NCBI RefSeq assembly: GCF_030580935.1
Contig: NZ_JAUQOM010000004.1
Coordinates: 124,001 to 188,000 of the forward strand
Direction of reading: 5' to 3'
DNA from: Sphingobium cyanobacteriorum
GTDB lineage: Bacteria; Pseudomonadota; Alphaproteobacteria; Sphingomonadales; Sphingomonadaceae
Length of the DNA: 64,000 nt
Part shown: positions 34,931 to 43,548 of the stretch, in pieces
How positions within the stretch are numbered: position 1 is the first letter of the stretch
How the letters are laid out: every line of letters starts with the position of its first letter
The notes under the pieces: model-generated
Databases searched by the model: none
Told to the model about the DNA's origin: nothing
The model's input: the letters and a program-made list of their open reading frames with translations, nothing else
Made by a program: the position numbers and the translations under genes

Positions 34931-36247
34931 TTGAGCAACGCGACGCGATTTCACACCCTGTCTGTCAAGGTGCATCGCTATCTCGGTCTTTTGCTCGCCA
35001 TCTTTCTGATTCTGATTGCGGGGACTGGCAGCATCATCGCCTTTTACGATGATCTGGAACGCAGCTTCAACGCCCGGATGCGTGTCGTCACACCACAGGC
35101 AGGCGGCTGGACGATCCACGATGCCCTTGCCATACGCGAAAAGCTGGAAGCACAAGACCCCCGATCCCACCTGTTTTCGCTGCAATTCCCGCAAAAAGCC
35201 GATGAATCCCTGTTCTCCCGCGTGATGCCCGCGATCAACCCGGACAGCGGGGAACCCTATGCCATCGACTATGACGAAGTTTTCGCCAACCCCTATACCG
35301 GCGAACGGCTGGGGCAGCGAATCATCGGCGAAGCGACGTTGCAATCTTCCGGCCTGTTCTCCTTCATCTATTACCTCCATTACGCCCTGATATTGCCGCT
35401 TGGCCTGGGAACATTGCTGATGGGATCATTGGGGCTGGCCTGGGCACTGGAAAGCATGGTGGGTTTCTACCTGACCCTTCCGGCCAAGGTGAAGCCAGCA
35501 AAAACAGGCAGAAAGCCCCGGTCCTTTGTCCGGCGCTGGTCCACATCCTGGAAAATCAGCGCAGGCGCGCATGGGGCCAGACGGATGCTCGATATCCATC
35601 GCGCGTCGGGGCTATGGCTATGGCCATTGCTGCTCATTTTTGCGGTCAGCGGTTTCGCTCTCAATCTTGGCGGCCCCTATGCCGGCTTTGTCAGCCGGTT
35701 TGTCGATTATGTCCACTTCCAGGAAAAGCCGCCACGCGATCCGCTGGCGCAACCGCTGGTGCGACCACCCATCGACTGGTTCAAGGCGGCGGAACTGGGG
35801 CAAAGCTATTTCCGCCAGCAAGCCAAGGCGCAGGGCTTCACTCTGGGCAAGCCCGCCTCCATCGATTATCGGCGCGACCTGGGCCTGTATTTCTTCTCGA
35901 TGCACACGTCGCGCGACCTGCTCGATGCGCAGGGCAATCCTACCGAAACCAATTCGCCCGCAACCACGGCGACCATCGCCATCGACGCGCGCGACGGTCG
36001 CTTCCTTGGCCTGCAACTGCCGACCGGACAACGGGCAGGCAATACGATGACCAGTTGGCTGATGGCCCTGCATGTCACCGCGATCGGCGGACGCCCATGG
36101 CAGATTGCGGTTTCCGCCTTCGGCCTGCTGGTCGTGACCCTGTCGTCGACCGGGCTTCTGCTATGGTGGCGCAGGCATAACGCCCGCCGGCCCGGATCGC
36201 GAACGGCGCGGTCCCCGTCCGGCGCCGGCAGCAGGCCAGCCGCCTGA
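34931..36247 (+). CDS. PepSY-associated transmembrane protein
   Basis: 438 residues with four membrane helices: one near residues 17-37 (YLGLLLAIFLILIAGTGSII), a pair around 140-180, 220-240, and a C-terminal one before GLLLWWRRHNARR. The periplasmic loops carry PepSY-type patterns. The family (PF03929) is common next to TonB receptors and siderophore or haem uptake systems, where it is thought to reduce iron or handle periplasmic ligands. It starts at a TTG with GGAG 7 nt upstream. No gene for iron uptake is adjacent, so the role is uncertain. Confidence 0.8.
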   Translation: MSNATRFHTLSVKVHRYLGLLLAIFLILIAGTGSIIAFYDDLERSFNARMRVVTPQAGGWTIHDALAIREKLEAQDPRSHLFSLQFPQKADESLFSRVMPAINPDSGEPYAIDYDEVFANPYTGERLGQRIIGEATLQSSGLFSFIYYLHYALILPLGLGTLLMGSLGLAWALESMVGFYLTLPAKVKPAKTGRKPRSFVRRWSTSWKISAGAHGARRMLDIHRASGLWLWPLLLIFAVSGFALNLGGPYAGFVSRFVDYVHFQEKPPRDPLAQPLVRPPIDWFKAAELGQSYFRQQAKAQGFTLGKPASIDYRRDLGLYFFSMHTSRDLLDAQGNPTETNSPATTATIAIDARDGRFLGLQLPTGQRAGNTMTSWLMALHVTAIGGRPWQIAVSAFGLLVVTLSSTGLLLWWRRHNARRPGSRTARSPSGAGSRPAA

Positions 36248-36633
36248 ACGCAGGGCAGAGCAAGGGGCGTCATTGCTGGCGCCTGGGTCTGGTCGCGCGT
36301 GGCAGGATCGGCAACCATATTTTTTACGCGAAGGCAGGCCGGCCCGATTTGCCCTTGAAGCCTGCCATCATGCACAGAATTCTGCCGGCATCCGCGCCCG
36401 AACTTTCGGTCTGGGGCATCAGATTGACGGATGCCGCCCAATCGAGCGCGATCGGCAAGAATCCGCGTCCGGACAGCGATTTGGCAACAGTCACCGAAAT
36501 GCCCGATTAATCCCGCCAGATCATTTCCCGCAGCGCAAGCACGGGGCGCTTATTTAATGCAATTGCAATCCAATCGACATGCGCCGGACCCGAAGCCGCA
36601 GTAACGCCCCGTCAGGGAAAGCGGGGGGAATTC
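36248..36633. other. 387-bp intergenic gap with a short palindrome
   Basis: Between the PepSY gene and the EEP-hydrolase gene no coding frame has support; open frames in both strands lack family features or initiation sites. The 10-bp palindrome TGCAATTGCA at 36558-36567, about 66 bp before the next ATG, could be an operator. Nothing else is clear. Confidence 0.4.
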
Positions 36634-37737
36634 ATGATGAACAGGCGTTTGCGCGTCCTGATGGTCGCCGTCATGGCTGCCTTTGCGACATCGGGCGCAG
36701 GACGGCAGGACAATCAGGTCCAGTTGCATGACGGGGCCATGTCGCCCGCCCTTGCGGGCAGCCATGGGCTGACGGTCATGACCTATAATATAAAGGGGTT
36801 GCCCTGGCCGATCGCCTTTGACCGCGGGGCGGCTGTAGAACGGATCGGCGACCGGCTCGCGCGGATGCGCCGTGCCGGGCAGCACCCCCGGCTGGTCCTG
36901 TTGCAGGAGGCTTTTTCGGCAGACGCCATGACGCTGGCCCAACGGGCAGGCTATCGCCATGTCGCGATGGGACCGGACGCCGATCTGCGCACCCCCGTCA
37001 CGCCCAACGCCGCAGACACCGCCTTCCTGCGGACCGCCCGCTGGGACCGGGGCGAACAGATGGGCAAGTCCATGGGCAGCGGGTTGATGATCCTGTCCGA
37101 CTATCCGATCCGTCGCACCGACCGCCTGGCCTTCCCCGATTTCGCCTGCGCCGGTTTCGATTGCCTGGCGAACAAGGGCGTGTTGATCGCCCATATCGAC
37201 ATTCCGGGCATGGGACCGACCAGCATCGTCAACGCCCATCTGAATGCCCGGACCGCTTCGGGCGTACCCGTCATCCGGTCGCAACAGGCCTATCGCCGGC
37301 AAATCGAACTGATGGCCGGCAGCATCAGGCGCCATGTCCAGCCCCACGAAGCGCTGGTTCTGGGCGGCGACATGAACCTGGGCCGGGACAGACAGCGGGG
37401 CCGCGCCTTTTTCGGCACCTTCGCGCAGGCCGGGCTGGCTTTCGTCACGCCCGGCCTGGGCGGCGCGCAGCAGGTGCTGGCGCGCAGGGTGGGCGCGACC
37501 GGATCATGGCACGATCTCACCCACGCCGTCCGGCATGGCAAGGACTGGCTGTTCGCCCGCAACGCCGGCGGCGCGCCGATGACCGTGCTGCGCGCGCAGG
37601 TGCCGTTCGGCACCGAAGCCGATGGCGCGCCACTATCCGACCATTTCGGCTATATGGTCCACTATGCCGCGCAACCAGGGCCTAAACCGATCGCGTTCGC
37701 CAGCAGCAATCCGATGCCCAAATTGGCTGGACGCTGA
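36634..37737 (+). CDS. Secreted endonuclease/exonuclease/phosphatase-family hydrolase
   Basis: 367 residues, signal peptide within the first about 24 residues, then the EEP (DNase I/sphingomyelinase) fold: VMTYNIKGLP (Asn), LVLLQEAF (Glu), VNAHLNART (Asn), LGGDMNLG (Asp/Asn) and PLSDHFGYMV (Asp, His). Family members hydrolyse phosphodiester bonds with Mg2+. The extracellular location and lack of DNA-specific features make a phospho- or sphingolipid diesterase as likely as a nuclease. GGGGGG lies 5 nt before the ATG. Its stop shares one base with the next start (TGATG), so the two are coupled. Confidence 0.85.
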   Translation: MMNRRLRVLMVAVMAAFATSGAGRQDNQVQLHDGAMSPALAGSHGLTVMTYNIKGLPWPIAFDRGAAVERIGDRLARMRRAGQHPRLVLLQEAFSADAMTLAQRAGYRHVAMGPDADLRTPVTPNAADTAFLRTARWDRGEQMGKSMGSGLMILSDYPIRRTDRLAFPDFACAGFDCLANKGVLIAHIDIPGMGPTSIVNAHLNARTASGVPVIRSQQAYRRQIELMAGSIRRHVQPHEALVLGGDMNLGRDRQRGRAFFGTFAQAGLAFVTPGLGGAQQVLARRVGATGSWHDLTHAVRHGKDWLFARNAGGAPMTVLRAQVPFGTEADGAPLSDHFGYMVHYAAQPGPKPIAFASSNPMPKLAGR

Positions 37738-38909
37738 TGATGCGCCTTCCGCCCTATTGCGCGGCACTCGCGTTGCTGCCGGTCTGCCAAAGCGCACATG
37801 CGCAGGACGCAATATTGGATCAATCGCTGCGCTTCACCCTGAAGCGCGAATCGCGCGCATGGTCGCTGCGGCCTGCCGTCACATTGGAGGCACCGTCGCG
37901 CGCGCGCATGGCCCGGCTGTCTCCCGTCGTGACCAATGATCGCGTCCATGCCCTGAACATCACATTCCAGCGACAGAGGCACAGACTGTTTCGGACAGCG
38001 CCTGCGCAGAGCATCGACCTTCGCCCGTTCGTTTCACGCAGCCATAGCCTGCTGATGACAGTGGAGGATCGCCTGTCGCTGAGCGATACGCTGGCGGTAA
38101 CAGCCGGTCTGCAAGGGGTAAATGCCGCCAATCGCAACGCGAACGTCACCGCGACCGGGGGCAAGGAGCGGATCGGCGCCCGCGACTGGCTCCTGCCCCG
38201 CATCGCCATCACCTTTCGCCCGAACACAGATGCCGGCCTTCGCCTGGCCTATCGCGAAAATATGCATAGCTTCGGCGAGACCGGGCGGATCGGCCCGATG
38301 GGACTGGCGCACGAAACCTATCGCGCGATGGCACAGAATCTGCGGCCCGAAACCCACCGCCTGCTGCACCTGGATGCGGACTGGACACCCACAGCCGAAG
38401 CGACCTTGGGTATCGCTGCCTTTCAGGGCAGGGTAAGGGAGCGCCTGTCCTTTGTCGATCATGGCTATCAACCGTTCAACAGCGGTTCGGCCCGGTTGCA
38501 GGGCGTGCGCCTGACCATGCACCATCGCCCGTCCCGCCATTGGCGCTGGTCGGTGCACTATATGGCGGCACGGCTCGATCTGGCGCGCGATGGTCATGCG
38601 CGGGAACACAGCCTGGCATTGGAGTCCTGCTGGTCACATGGCCCCTGGGCCGCCACCATCAACGGTGCGCTGCGCAGCCGGCCCGCGCTGGATGCGGGCA
38701 GCCACGCCGGCAATGGCGGCGTCCGGTTCGAAGGCGCATTGCGTTACAACCTGTCCGATTCAGCCTCCATGCCTGCCTATGTCTCGCTCAGCCTGAGCGA
38801 CCCCGATCCACTGGCCAGCGCCGCCCTCCTGCGCGATCAGACCGCAGGACCAGTCCATGCCGCCGATCGCGCGCGCGGCATCATGCTGGGCGTTGGATTA
38901 CGCTGGTAG
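37737..38909 (+). CDS. Plug-less TonB-receptor-type beta-barrel, outer-membrane
   Basis: 390 residues. A signal peptide (ALALLPVCQSAHAQ) leads straight into beta-strand-rich sequence that resembles the C-terminal half of a TonB receptor barrel: LLPRIAITFRPNTDAGLRLAYRENMHSF, then MAQNLRPETHRLLHLDADWTPT and a final aromatic GVGLRW. No plug domain, TonB box or carboxypeptidase-like domain is present. It might be a truncated receptor or a dedicated porin. Coupled to the EEP hydrolase by TGATG overlap and followed within 59 bp by a secreted propeller protein. Confidence 0.7.
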   Translation: MMRLPPYCAALALLPVCQSAHAQDAILDQSLRFTLKRESRAWSLRPAVTLEAPSRARMARLSPVVTNDRVHALNITFQRQRHRLFRTAPAQSIDLRPFVSRSHSLLMTVEDRLSLSDTLAVTAGLQGVNAANRNANVTATGGKERIGARDWLLPRIAITFRPNTDAGLRLAYRENMHSFGETGRIGPMGLAHETYRAMAQNLRPETHRLLHLDADWTPTAEATLGIAAFQGRVRERLSFVDHGYQPFNSGSARLQGVRLTMHHRPSRHWRWSVHYMAARLDLARDGHAREHSLALESCWSHGPWAATINGALRSRPALDAGSHAGNGGVRFEGALRYNLSDSASMPAYVSLSLSDPDPLASAALLRDQTAGPVHAADRARGIMLGVGLRW

Positions 38910-38967
38910 CCCCGCCATCGCCCGGTCGTAATAACGACTGATGATCTGCCGACCGAAAGGGAAAGAT

Positions 38968-39783
38968 ATGAAGTGGCCCCTTAAGCTGGCTGGATTGCTG
39001 CCAGCCCTGTTCAGCCCGGCACAGGTCCGGGCAGGGGTGGATGCACCCGTCATCGCGCCCGTGTCGTTGCGCCTGTCCGCGCCGGAGGCAAGGCAGGGCG
39101 CGGCATCCGATGGCGTCCATATCTTCGTTATCGACAATGACCGGATCGGCAAATACCGGATCGCCACTGGCCAGCGTATCGCCCAGTGGCAGGGCGAACG
39201 GCGATTGTTTCCGCACATGAACAGTTGCACCGTGGCCGGGCGCGATCTGGTGTGCGCCGCGTCCAACTATCCCGCCGTGCCGCAGACCAGCGCGGTGGAA
39301 TTTTTCGATGCCCGGACCTTGCGGCATGTGCGGACGGTCAGCCTCGGCTTTGGTCCCGGATCGCTCACCGTGCTCGATCGACACGCGGGCAAATGGTGGG
39401 CGGTGTTCGCCAATTATGCGGGCAAGGGCGGGGAACCTGGCCGTGACCATCGCTACACGCTGCTGGTACGGATGGACGACGCCTTCCGGCAGGAGGCAGC
39501 CTGGACCTTCCCGCCCGAACTGATCGATCGTTTCGCGCCGTTCAGTTGTTCCGGCGCAAGCTGGAGCGCGGATGGCCGGCTGTTCGTGACCGGCCATGAC
39601 CGGCCGGAACTCTATGAAGTCGCGCTGCCGGCCGCGGGGTCGCAACTCGAACTGCGCCGCACCATCGGCCTGGCGACGCCGGGGCAGGCGATCGACTGGG
39701 ATCCTGTCCTGCCCCGTCGGCTCTGGTCGATCGACCGGGCCAGCGGGGATGTCGTCGCCAGCGAAATCCTGGATCGTCCCTGA
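38968..39783 (+). CDS. Secreted protein with a beta-propeller-like pattern, unknown function
   Basis: 271 residues with a signal peptide (KLAGLLPALFSPAQVRA). The sequence shows repeat-like strands (VHIFVIDNDRIGKYRIATG, SAVEFFDARTLRHVRTVSLG, RLFVTGHDRPELYEVALP) as in YncE-type or strictosidine-synthase-type propellers, but no active-site signature. The start at 38968 follows AAAGGGAAAGAT. It is third after the EEP hydrolase and the barrel on the same strand. It ends 12 bp from the convergent glycosyltransferase gene with no clear terminator. Confidence 0.65.
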   Translation: MKWPLKLAGLLPALFSPAQVRAGVDAPVIAPVSLRLSAPEARQGAASDGVHIFVIDNDRIGKYRIATGQRIAQWQGERRLFPHMNSCTVAGRDLVCAASNYPAVPQTSAVEFFDARTLRHVRTVSLGFGPGSLTVLDRHAGKWWAVFANYAGKGGEPGRDHRYTLLVRMDDAFRQEAAWTFPPELIDRFAPFSCSGASWSADGRLFVTGHDRPELYEVALPAAGSQLELRRTIGLATPGQAIDWDPVLPRRLWSIDRASGDVVASEILDRP

Positions 39784-39795
39784 TACGCCCGCGCC

Positions 39796-40968
39796 TCAGG
39801 CAGCCTGTCGCCGGTCGGCGACGATGCGCGCATAAGTGGCGAACAGGCGGTCGAAATGATCGTCCATCGTCATGACCGATGGCGCCAGCGCCGTGGCGAT
39901 GGCCCGTTGCCGTGCAGGATCATCCTTTGCAAAAGCGATGATCGCAGCGGCCAGGCTATCGGCCTGTCCCGCGCGGTAGAGCAGGCCGCCGCCGCTGCGC
40001 GCCTGATCGGATGCGCCACCGTCGTCCGGGACGATCACCGGCAGCCCGCTGGCCCGTGCTTCCGCCGCGACCATGCAGAATGTCTCCGCCTCGCAACCAT
40101 GGACCAGCGCGTCGGCGCTGGCCAGCAGTTCGGCGAGTATGGCGCGGTCATGGACGGGTGCCAGCAACTGGATATGGGGATTATTGGCGGCGGCGCGGCG
40201 GACGCGCGCCCGTTCCCGTCCGTCCCCGACCAGCACCAGGCCCACCGGCGTCGCAAAACCCGCTGACGTGACGGCATCGATCACCATCGGCCAGCGCTTT
40301 TCGGGCGCATGGCGGCCGACCCCAAGCAACAGCGTCGCATCGGCCGGCAGACCGCAGCGTTCCAGCAACCGGGCACGCAGCCGCTCGTTGCGGTGCGCGG
40401 GACTGAAATGGCCCGGCGCCACCCCCATCGGCAGGGTCATGACACGCTGCAACCGGCCCGCTTCCAGCCGCTGCGTCAGGCTGTCACTGGCGCTGACAAC
40501 CAGGTCGAAGCTCTGGTCCAGCCGCCGCAGATGGCGCCAGAACCAGTCGAACCCCCGGTCGATCGCGCTGCGGCTCAGCACAGAACCGAACCAGCGATAG
40601 GCATAGGCCGACAGCGGATCGGCGTGCATGATAAGGGCGCGCGGCACCCCGCCCCGCCAGCGGGCGACCATCGCCGCGCTGGCCCAAGGCGAAGAGGCCT
40701 CCACCAGATCGGGTTGCAGCCGGTCGAGCAGCGCGTGGAGCGACGGTTCATCGTCGAAATAGGAATAGCGCCGGTCGAGGGGAAAGCGGCGTGCGGGCAT
40801 CATCACGATCCTGCCACCGCCGGCCTCCACCACCCGATCATGATCGGACGGGGCCAGGATGATGATTTCATGCCCGGCCATCGTGCCGGCGTGCAGCTTG
40901 CGTTCGACATAGGTTTTCACCCCGCCGCCGCCGGGCGCGTAGAAGGCGCAGACATCAACGATGCGCAT
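39796..40968 (-). CDS. GT4-family glycosyltransferase
   Basis: 390 residues. The donor-binding C-terminal half is clear: LLLGVGRHAPEKRWPMVIDAV, LVGDGRERARVRRA, and GCEAETFCMVAAEARASGLPVIVPDDGG, the conserved E-x7-E of GT4/GT-B enzymes. The N-terminus begins MRIVDVCAFYAPGGGGVKTYV. It transfers a sugar from a nucleotide donor, retaining stereochemistry. Last of four co-oriented genes with a DUF2334 deacetylase, an LPG-synthase-like flippase and a DUF2141 protein; probably assembles a membrane glycolipid or surface glycan. The start follows GGAGAAATAGCC. Confidence 0.88.
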   Translation of the reverse strand: MRIVDVCAFYAPGGGGVKTYVERKLHAGTMAGHEIIILAPSDHDRVVEAGGGRIVMMPARRFPLDRRYSYFDDEPSLHALLDRLQPDLVEASSPWASAAMVARWRGGVPRALIMHADPLSAYAYRWFGSVLSRSAIDRGFDWFWRHLRRLDQSFDLVVSASDSLTQRLEAGRLQRVMTLPMGVAPGHFSPAHRNERLRARLLERCGLPADATLLLGVGRHAPEKRWPMVIDAVTSAGFATPVGLVLVGDGRERARVRRAAANNPHIQLLAPVHDRAILAELLASADALVHGCEAETFCMVAAEARASGLPVIVPDDGGASDQARSGGGLLYRAGQADSLAAAIIAFAKDDPARQRAIATALAPSVMTMDDHFDRLFATYARIVADRRQAA

Positions 40969-40970
40969 GG

Positions 40971-41492
40971 CTATTTCTCCACCGGACCCACGGACAGCAG
41001 GCCCCGGCGATAATTGAGGATGATGCGGATATGTGCGGGGTCGTTGCCCACCGGCGCGCTGGCCGTCGCCGCCGATGGCTTGGCCCAGCCCAATCTGGGA
41101 TTGCCCGCAAAGCCGATGCCATCCACCGACACGGCAAAACGCCGATTGGCGTCGCGATCGTGCAGCAGGCTGAGCGCGTAAACCCCAGGCGCTGGCGCGC
41201 GGATACATAATTCCACCGGACCGGCGGGCGGCACGGGCACCTCGACCCGCCGGAATGCTTTGCCGGCTGCGACCAGGATATTGTCGTCCGCAAGGAAATC
41301 CACGTCGTTCGCCGGATAGAGTTCCAGCTTCAACCGGCCACGGCGATCCTTCAATCCCTGTACCTCCACCCAGTAGGCCGGGCCATTTTCCTGGACGCGG
41401 CACTGCCCTTGCGCCTTGCCCAGGTCGGGCGTGGATGCGATCGCTGCGCCTGTGACGAGGTGCGCGAGCAGAAACAGCAAAGGCGCGCTCAT
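40971..41492 (-). CDS. DUF2141 exported protein
   Basis: 173 residues with a signal peptide (LFLLAHLVTGAAIAS) and the small DUF2141 beta-sandwich: GRLKLELYPANDVDFL, VPVPPAGPVELCIRAPAPGVYALSLLHDRDANRRF. The function of this family is unknown; it is often found beside glycolipid or cell-envelope genes, as here. The ATG overlaps the TGA of the flippase gene by 4 bp, so coupling is tight. Two bases separate it from the glycosyltransferase start. Confidence 0.82.
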   Translation of the reverse strand: MSAPLLFLLAHLVTGAAIASTPDLGKAQGQCRVQENGPAYWVEVQGLKDRRGRLKLELYPANDVDFLADDNILVAAGKAFRRVEVPVPPAGPVELCIRAPAPGVYALSLLHDRDANRRFAVSVDGIGFAGNPRLGWAKPSAATASAPVGNDPAHIRIILNYRRGLLSVGPVEK

Positions 41493-42433
41493 CGTGTCTG
41501 GCCTTCCCGCAACAGACCGACCGCGCCCAATGTCATACCGACGATCAGATGGGCGACCAGGATCAGCGACGCCATCAGCGCCATGGCGGACACGATCTCG
41601 CTGTCGCGCCCGATCAGAAAGGCGGCCATGCCGGCAAACACGACATCCTTGTTCGGCAGGAAGGGCAGACGCGATACCAGTTGCCGCAGCGTGCCAAGCA
41701 GCATCCACCAGCTCAGCGCTATGCCGGGCAGCAGCATGTGCCACATCGCCGCCGCCAGCATCGTGGTCGCGACGATGCGCAGCAGATGAATGGCCGCGAC
41801 GATCCGAAGCTCCCTGCGCGGCAGGGTGAACAGCCGCTTGCGCAGCAGCATCACGACCAGCGAGGTCGCCAGTACGAACAGGATCGATCCGCCCATTTCC
41901 CATGTGTTGAGCCGCGCATCGACCGCATGCAGCAACGGCAGGGCAAGGGCGACCATCACCAGGGTCACGCCATTGCCGACCAGCGCGGACAGGATCGTCA
42001 CGTCCTTGATCGCGCCGAAGGGGGCGGTCGTGATCCGTGCATGGCGCCGTGCCCAGGCGTAGAAATAGACCTCTCCCAGATAGCCGAGCAGGATTTCGTT
42101 GCTGACCAGTTTGCGCAGCAGTGCAACGAAGCCGTCGGCGGGGATCGACCAGAGGCGGCGAAAGATCGCCCATTCAGACAAGGGGCCAGCCAGATAATAG
42201 AGTGTGAAAGCAGCCCAGAAGGCGATGCCACCCGGCACCAGCGCCCACAGGCTGGCAGGATCCATATCGCGAAACTGGTGCAGTGCGACCACAAGGGTCA
42301 GCACCGACACCAGCGGGCCGACCCAGCGGGTCCAGTTGCGGCCGGACCGGATCAGCGGTTCAGGGTCGAGCGTCACCGGATCGAGCGACATGATTGGCGC
42401 AGGACGCAGGCCAGTTGAGCTGTTGCCGGTCAT
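41489..42433 (-). CDS. Multi-pass membrane protein of the LPG-synthase-TM (MprF-like) flippase group
   Basis: 314 residues with about eight membrane helices, including WVGPLVSVLTLVVALHQF, IAFWAAFTLYYLAGPLSEW, and AMALMASLILVAHLIVGM. The positive-inside pattern and the LYYLAGPLSEW, LLGYLGEVYFY motifs fit the lysylphosphatidylglycerol-synthase TM domain, which flips charged or glycosylated lipids, without the aminoacyl-transferase domain. Second in the four-gene glycoconjugate operon. The start has GAAGAG 6 nt upstream. Confidence 0.75.
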   Translation of the reverse strand: MTGNSSTGLRPAPIMSLDPVTLDPEPLIRSGRNWTRWVGPLVSVLTLVVALHQFRDMDPASLWALVPGGIAFWAAFTLYYLAGPLSEWAIFRRLWSIPADGFVALLRKLVSNEILLGYLGEVYFYAWARRHARITTAPFGAIKDVTILSALVGNGVTLVMVALALPLLHAVDARLNTWEMGGSILFVLATSLVVMLLRKRLFTLPRRELRIVAAIHLLRIVATTMLAAAMWHMLLPGIALSWWMLLGTLRQLVSRLPFLPNKDVVFAGMAAFLIGRDSEIVSAMALMASLILVAHLIVGMTLGAVGLLREGQTR

Positions 42434-42533
42434 GAAGCACTCTTCATTATGGACTGGGAGAGCGGAAAAGTGGGGGCAAACCGCGCTATCCCGCACGGCG
42501 TGAAACTGTGGAGGCGGATCGGGATGCGCATGG

Positions 42534-43271
42534 TCAATCGGCCAACAGATCGCCATAGCGCACCGGCCGGTGCGTGCGGCCCAGCCGCCGCAACACCTGA
42601 TCGATGCTGGCCAGCAAGGCCGGGACATGGGCATCCCCCGGATGCACCGCCACCCGCGCGACCGGCGCATAACGTGACAACGAAAGTAACAACTGCGCTG
42701 CCATCAGGGAGGACGCGATCCGCATCGGCGAACGACTGGCCCAGGTGATGACCGGCCCCCGCGCCAGCACCCGGCGGGAAGGCGGATGCCACACTTTCAG
42801 ATGATCCTCCGCCAGCGCGAAACCGCATGCGCCCAGCGCCTCGATCGCGGGTGCGCCATACAGCCATGCAGGCGCGACAAACCCGGCGACCGGCCGCCCG
42901 GTAATCTGTTCGATCAGATCGCGTCCTTCCGTCATGCGCCGCATTGCGGTTGCGCTGTCCAGGCCCAGAAATTCGCCTTCCCCCGCCGTCATGTGGCGCG
43001 CCTTAAGCCGGGTCATGGCATGGGTGTGGACGGCCCTGTCCTGATGGAACCAGCCATGGACGAACATGCTGACCCCGCTTTCAGTCCAGGACCGCAGCCG
43101 CGACGCGAAACGCGATCCCGCGACCAGCGGATGCAGCCCCCAATGGTCTGGCACCACCAGCATGGCCATGGCATGCAATTCCACATGCGCCGACAGGCGA
43201 TCCAGCAGCAGGTCTATTTCCGGCTCGAACCGCGGGCCGACATCATGAACGGAAAGAAGAAGTCGCCTCAT
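42534..43271 (-). CDS. DUF2334 polysaccharide-deacetylase-like protein
   Basis: 245 residues. The NodB-like core is visible: LLSVHDVGPRFEPEID at the start (metal Asp), FVHGWFHQDRA with HGxxH, and GFVAPAWLYGAPAIEALGACGF; near the end there is VAVHPGDAHVPALLASID. DUF2334 members deacetylate N- or O-acetyl groups on glycans or glycolipids. First in the operon with a flippase-like protein, DUF2141 and a glycosyltransferase; probably removes an acyl group from the transferred sugar. ATG 43271 is taken over 43298 because it starts directly at the family motif. Confidence 0.8.
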   Translation of the reverse strand: MRRLLLSVHDVGPRFEPEIDLLLDRLSAHVELHAMAMLVVPDHWGLHPLVAGSRFASRLRSWTESGVSMFVHGWFHQDRAVHTHAMTRLKARHMTAGEGEFLGLDSATAMRRMTEGRDLIEQITGRPVAGFVAPAWLYGAPAIEALGACGFALAEDHLKVWHPPSRRVLARGPVITWASRSPMRIASSLMAAQLLLSLSRYAPVARVAVHPGDAHVPALLASIDQVLRRLGRTHRPVRYGDLLAD

Positions 43272-43502
43272 AAATGGTCCGTCTCCGACCATGTGCACCT
43301 ATGGGCGCCCCTATGATGCCAGGTGATGACTTGTCCGTGACAACCGGGCAACAAAGGGCGGTTCCCGCTTTCCCATCCCTGTCGCAACAGCATTGCCCGC
43401 GGAAATCCGCGCCGACTGGCGCAGGGTGGAGGCACCGACGCCGCCGGGAGGGCAGCGGCCCACAGGCCCATAAGGGGCTTTCCTTTTTGCGCAGCCTGTA
43501 AC

Positions 43503-43518
43503 ATACACTAGTGTATCG
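43503..43518. promoter_or_regulatory. Putative TetR operator, copy A (S10 peptidase operon)
   Basis: ATACACTAGTGTATCG, containing a perfect 14-bp palindrome ATACACTAGTGTAT. It lies 30 bp before the first S10 peptidase ATG. It matches copies B (52482), C (59885) and D (60020) to the consensus ATACAYWHRTGYATCG. Confidence 0.65.
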
Positions 43519-43548
43519 ACCATGGACGGCAGCAAAAGGGAGAAAGCA

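Noticed and set aside
36273..36557. A 94-codon open frame in the gap after the PepSY gene
   Set aside because: No Shine-Dalgarno, no membrane or domain pattern, and no sign of coupling; left as intergenic.
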